Below, piece after piece: positions 31,397 through 34,286 of a stretch of 34,286 bases of DNA. Made by a program: the position numbers and the translations under genes. This stretch comes from Hyphomicrobiales bacterium. Lineage in GTDB: Bacteria > Pseudomonadota > Alphaproteobacteria > Rhizobiales > Beijerinckiaceae. The notes under the pieces are model-generated. The model was given only the letters and a program-made list of their open reading frames with translations, did not search any database and had not been told where the DNA came from. Position 1 is the first letter of the stretch, and the number at the start of each line of letters is the position of its first letter. The stretch lies in NCBI GenBank assembly GCA_027487245.1, contig JAIYDY010000129.1:1-34286 (forward strand), read 5' to 3'.

Positions 31397-33721
31397 TCAG
31401 CTGACCAGAGCCGGCTCTTCGGCAGCGGCCGGCACACGGACCATCACGACGGTGCCGACGCCGACCTCGGAGCGGATTCGCAGCGCCCCACCATGCAGCA
31501 TGCACAGCGAGCGGGCGATCGCCAAACCCAGCCCCGAGCCCTTGTGCGACCGCGCCGTGGCGCCGCCCTCGACCTGTTCGAAGGGCCGCCCGATCCGGTG
31601 CAGCCGCTCGGCGGGGATGCCGATCCCGGTATCGGCCACGTAGATGTGCAGCATCTCGCCATGACTGCGGGCGCGCAGCGAAACCTCGCCACCCTCCGGG
31701 GTGAACTTGGCGGCATTCTGGAGGATGTTGCCAAGAATCTGGCCCAGTGCCGCGCTGTCAGCGAAGGCAGCCAGATTGTCCGGAATATCGACGCTGAGCG
31801 CGATGTCCTTGTCTACGAACGACGGCCTCGTGTTCGCCACGGCGTCGCCGATCAGCGGCTGGACTGCCACGCGCTGCGGCACGATCCGGATCTTGCCGCT
31901 TTCGATCCGCGACATGTCGAGAATGTCATCGACGATCGAGAGCAGATGCTCGCCGCTGTTCTTGATGTCGCGGCAATAACTCACATGGCGGTCGCAGCCG
32001 AGCGTGCCGAACACCCCGCTTTGCATCACGTCGGAAAAGCCGATGATGGCATTGAGCGGCGTGCGCAGGTCGTGGCTCATGTTGGCGAGGAACTCGGTCT
32101 TGACCTGGCTGGCGATCTCCGCCTCGGCTTTCTGTTCGAGATAGCGTTCGGCGAGATCGGTGAGCTGCTGGGCCTGGGCTTCCATCTGGCGGCGGGAGGC
32201 CTTGAGATCGGTGATGGTGGCGAGGAGCCGGCGCTCGCTGTCCATCAGCTTGTGCTCGTGTTCCTTGATCATGGTGATGTCGGTTCCGACCGAGACCGAT
32301 CCACCATCCTTTGTGCGTCGTTCGCTGATCTGGAGCCAGCGCCCGTCTTCGAGTTTCACCTCGCTGAGGCGCGAGCGGGTTTCGAGGTTGTTCTGGCGCA
32401 GGATGTCCTCGGCGATGACAGGGGGTGCCGCCTTCGCCATCACCATGTCGTAGTGCAGACCTGGCTGGATGGCATCGTCCGGCAACTGGTGCAGCTTCTG
32501 GAAACGGGAATTGCAGGTCACCAGGTTCTGCTGGGCATCCCACAGCACGAAGGCCTCCGGCAGTGCCTCGATCGCATCCCACAGGCGCAGGTCCGCCGTG
32601 GCTGACTGGTCCGCGATGCGGCGCTCTTCTGTGATGTCGACCGCAATCCCGACGAGATGCTTTCGGCCGCTGCTCTGATCGACAACCAGTTCGGCCCGCG
32701 CCCGCATCCAGAGCCATTCGCCATCGGCGTCGCGGATTCGGAAATCATGGGCAATCTCGCTGCGGTTGCCGTCGGAGAGCAGCTTGGCCATCTGGTAGAG
32801 GTCCGCGTCTTCGGGGTGGACCAGGGCGTTGACATCGCCGAAGGACAGGAACTCCCCGCGCCGACCGTAGCCGAGCAGGGCATACATCGAGTCCGACCAG
32901 TAGATCGTGCCGCGCGACAGATCCCAGTCCCAAAGCCCGCAGCGCCCGCTGTTGAGCGCCGCATCGATGCGTTGACGCACCCGTTCGCAGTCAAGGTCCG
33001 CGGCGCGGGCTCGCCCGGTCTGCATCAGGAAGGCGGTTGTCAGCAGGGCGAGCACCAGCACGGAGGCCGTGAGCAGCATCACCACGAGGTTTGCCCGTGT
33101 GTCGGAGCTTTGCAGGGCCATCCGGGTGGGCTGGACCAGCGCCATCTGGCCAAGCGGGGCAGGCAGATTGCGCACCGTCGCCAGCGCCTGGGGGGCGGAG
33201 GAAAGGGCCTCGCCGCGGGAGCCTGGCACGGCAATGCTGATCACGCCGGCTTTTTCGGCAAAAGTCGTCAGCGGCTGGCTGGAGCCCAGGACATCGATCA
33301 GCGTGGTCTGTCCGACCCGCACCGGCGGCTGGCTGGCGATGATTGTGCCGGAGGCGTTGGTGATGACCAGTTGCCGGCCACTGCCGAAGGTCATCGGGTG
33401 AAGCCCTGACATTGCCCCGGGCTGAGCCGCTCCCGCCGTGATGCTGGCGGGATTGGCCGCGATCTCTCGGGCCACGAGGCTGGCGATCACATCCATGTCG
33501 TTGCTGGCGTCTTCCAGCGTGTCGTGCTGGCTGACGGAGACATACATGGCCCCGGCGAGGGCGAGCAGGACCGCGAACACGGCCACCAGGATCGGAATGG
33601 CCAGTTTCAGCCAGGGCTCGGAGCGATGCAGCGCAATCTGCAACGGGTGGGACATCGAACGGGCCACGCCCATGATCGTGCCCACGCGTGCGGAAGTGCT
33701 GGCTGCGTTTGCACGCGCCAT
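31397..33721 (-). CDS. PAS-domain sensor histidine kinase of the PleC/DivJ/PdhS family
   Basis: A 774-residue membrane kinase. Transmembrane helix 1 lies at about 40-63 ([21 protein letters not shown]), an extracytoplasmic sensor domain follows, and helix 2 is near 215-237. Then come a PAS domain ([20 protein letters not shown], with PAC end [13 protein letters not shown]), a second PAS-like domain ([19 protein letters not shown]) and a coiled coil. HisKA has His550 in [23 protein letters not shown]. The ATPase domain ends FEQVEGG...[21 protein letters not shown]...[17 protein letters not shown], closely like PleC. No receiver domain is present. I chose the ATG at 33721, with AAGGGGG 6 bases upstream; an open extension to 33853 crosses the regulatory region. 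Cell-cycle or polarity control is inferred from family likeness. Confidence 0.9.
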   Translation of the reverse strand: MARANAASTSARVGTIMGVARSMSHPLQIALHRSEPWLKLAIPILVAVFAVLLALAGAMYVSVSQHDTLEDASNDMDVIASLVAREIAANPASITAGAAQPGAMSGLHPMTFGSGRQLVITNASGTIIASQPPVRVGQTTLIDVLGSSQPLTTFAEKAGVISIAVPGSRGEALSSAPQALATVRNLPAPLGQMALVQPTRMALQSSDTRANLVVMLLTASVLVLALLTTAFLMQTGRARAADLDCERVRQRIDAALNSGRCGLWDWDLSRGTIYWSDSMYALLGYGRRGEFLSFGDVNALVHPEDADLYQMAKLLSDGNRSEIAHDFRIRDADGEWLWMRARAELVVDQSSGRKHLVGIAVDITEERRIADQSATADLRLWDAIEALPEAFVLWDAQQNLVTCNSRFQKLHQLPDDAIQPGLHYDMVMAKAAPPVIAEDILRQNNLETRSRLSEVKLEDGRWLQISERRTKDGGSVSVGTDITMIKEHEHKLMDSERRLLATITDLKASRRQMEAQAQQLTDLAERYLEQKAEAEIASQVKTEFLANMSHDLRTPLNAIIGFSDVMQSGVFGTLGCDRHVSYCRDIKNSGEHLLSIVDDILDMSRIESGKIRIVPQRVAVQPLIGDAVANTRPSFVDKDIALSVDIPDNLAAFADSAALGQILGNILQNAAKFTPEGGEVSLRARSHGEMLHIYVADTGIGIPAERLHRIGRPFEQVEGGATARSHKGSGLGLAIARSLCMLHGGALRIRSEVGVGTVVMVRVPAAAEEPALVS

Positions 33722-33776
33722 GGTGGGCCCCCTTGGTCGGTTCTCTGTTCGTCTTTCCGGGAAGACGTGCCGCATC

Positions 33777-33921
33777 TCCCGAATCACCCTCACTATGAAT
33801 CTTCGGGAATCATGCTGTCTAGACCTTAAGTGCATGTCGGAGGCGATTTGCAACCTGGACGGGTATCCGGAATCGGCCCGAATCTTTTGCGCGCAATATT
33901 CCGTTAACCTTTGGCTGAATC
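33777..33921 (-). promoter_or_regulatory. Upstream region of the PleC-like kinase with six GANTC sites
   Basis: The 288 bp between the kinase start and the pepN end contains six GAATC sites, at 33781, 33797, 33807, 33870, 33880 and 33917. GANTC is the target of the cell-cycle methylase CcrM. A 7-bp inverted repeat (TCCCGAA 33777-33783, TTCGGGA 33802-33808, 18-base spacer) overlaps the first three, and a GTTAACC that resembles a CtrA half-site lies at 33903-33909. The part from 33890 to 33935 is AT-rich for this genome. I take this as the kinase promoter region; no clear -35/-10 pair could be assigned. Confidence 0.5.
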
Positions 33922-34009
33922 GGTTTAAAATCGCCGTCCGCTGTCGATGGCGGGTCGATCCGGGGGCGTTGGCGTCAGGGACATGGCCCCAGCGCCGCTC
34001 TTTCGCCGG

Positions 34010-34286
34010 TCAGGCCAGCGCGCGCTCGGCAATGTCGGTGACATCGCGCGACAGGCCGGGCATGTCGGCCACCCGTCGGATGGCGGCGTTCGCCAGCGCC
34101 TGCCGGCGTGGCTCCAGCGTCTTCCAGGTGCGGAAGGCCGACATGAGCCGCGAGGCCACCTGCGGGTTGATCGCATCGACCGCCACCACGATGTCGGCAA
34201 TGAAGTTGTAGCCAGCCCCATCCGCGCGGTGAAAGCCGCTCGGATTGCCGTGCGCAAACGACGAGAGCAGGGCATAGACCCGGTTC
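34010..34286 (-). CDS. pepN: Aminopeptidase N, C-terminal end (5' part beyond the window)
   Basis: This 91-residue tail of a minus-strand gene continues beyond the window. The reading NRVYALLSSFAHGNPSGFHR then GAGYNFIADIVVAVDAINPQVASRL and WKTLEPRRQALANAAIRRVAD...LSRDVTDIAERALA is the C-terminal alpha-helical end of the M1-family metallopeptidase PepN. The zinc-binding HEXXH motif would be far upstream, outside the window. The first base shown (34286) is the last base of a split codon. It reads in the same direction as the PleC-like kinase, 288 bp ahead of it. Confidence 0.88.
   Translation of the reverse strand, partial: NRVYALLSSFAHGNPSGFHRADGAGYNFIADIVVAVDAINPQVASRLMSAFRTWKTLEPRRQALANAAIRRVADMPGLSRDVTDIAERALA

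Noticed and set aside
33925..34275. A 116-codon minus-strand frame at the right edge
   Set aside because: A frame shifted by one from the real pepN end, which reads as the M1 aminopeptidase C-terminus and continues out of the window.

Overview
The window looks like part of a high-GC chromosome from an alphaproteobacterium, probably of the order Hyphomicrobiales (Rhizobiales). The reasons are a gene-transfer-agent (GTA) structural cluster in canonical Rhodobacter capsulatus order, the arrangement ccmI-ccmE-ccmF-ccmH, an HtrA-type protease, an OmpR-type two-component pair and glnE on one strand, an alphaproteobacterial-type sspB, and a PleC/DivJ/PdhS-family cell-cycle-type kinase. The genus cannot be fixed from the sequence alone.

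Left third (1-13468): GTA head and tail genes from the prohead protease (cut by the window edge) through capsid, connector, head closure, DUF3168, tail tube, two tail chaperone-like proteins, a short tape measure, distal tail, Fe-S hub, NlpC/P60 peptidase and the 1309-residue host-specificity protein. A GH108 endolysin with a fused holin-like tail and a GC-rich hairpin follow. Three genes run against this cluster: two tandem secreted trypsin-fold proteases between capsid and connector, and a small lipoprotein before the tape measure. At both insertion points the antisense gene and the next GTA gene have overlapping or nearly overlapping starts around a CATG. This is the most unusual structure in the window.

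Middle (13529-20670): a PepSY protein, a FeuP-like response regulator and a FeuQ/PhoQ-like kinase form a likely sensory operon. They are followed by a surface-antigen lipoprotein and the cytochrome c maturation operon ccmI-E-F-H, whose genes are tightly packed or overlapping.

Right part (20717-34286): sspB, a DUF4169 gene and a ribbon-helix-helix gene are followed by preT-preA (NAD-dependent dihydropyrimidine dehydrogenase). A near-perfect RutR-type operator overlaps a possible promoter ahead of preT. Then come a single-PDZ Do/HtrA protease with a perfect 12-bp hairpin after it, a second OmpR-type regulator and kinase, and glnE. A convergent PleC-like PAS kinase abuts glnE stop to stop. Its upstream region holds six GAATC (CcrM-type GANTC) sites within 141 bp. 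The window closes with the C-terminal end of pepN on the minus strand.

No rRNA, tRNA, CRISPR array or insertion sequence was seen, and no stretch longer than 300 bases lacks a gene. All function calls come from reading the protein sequences and recalling family patterns; no database search was run.
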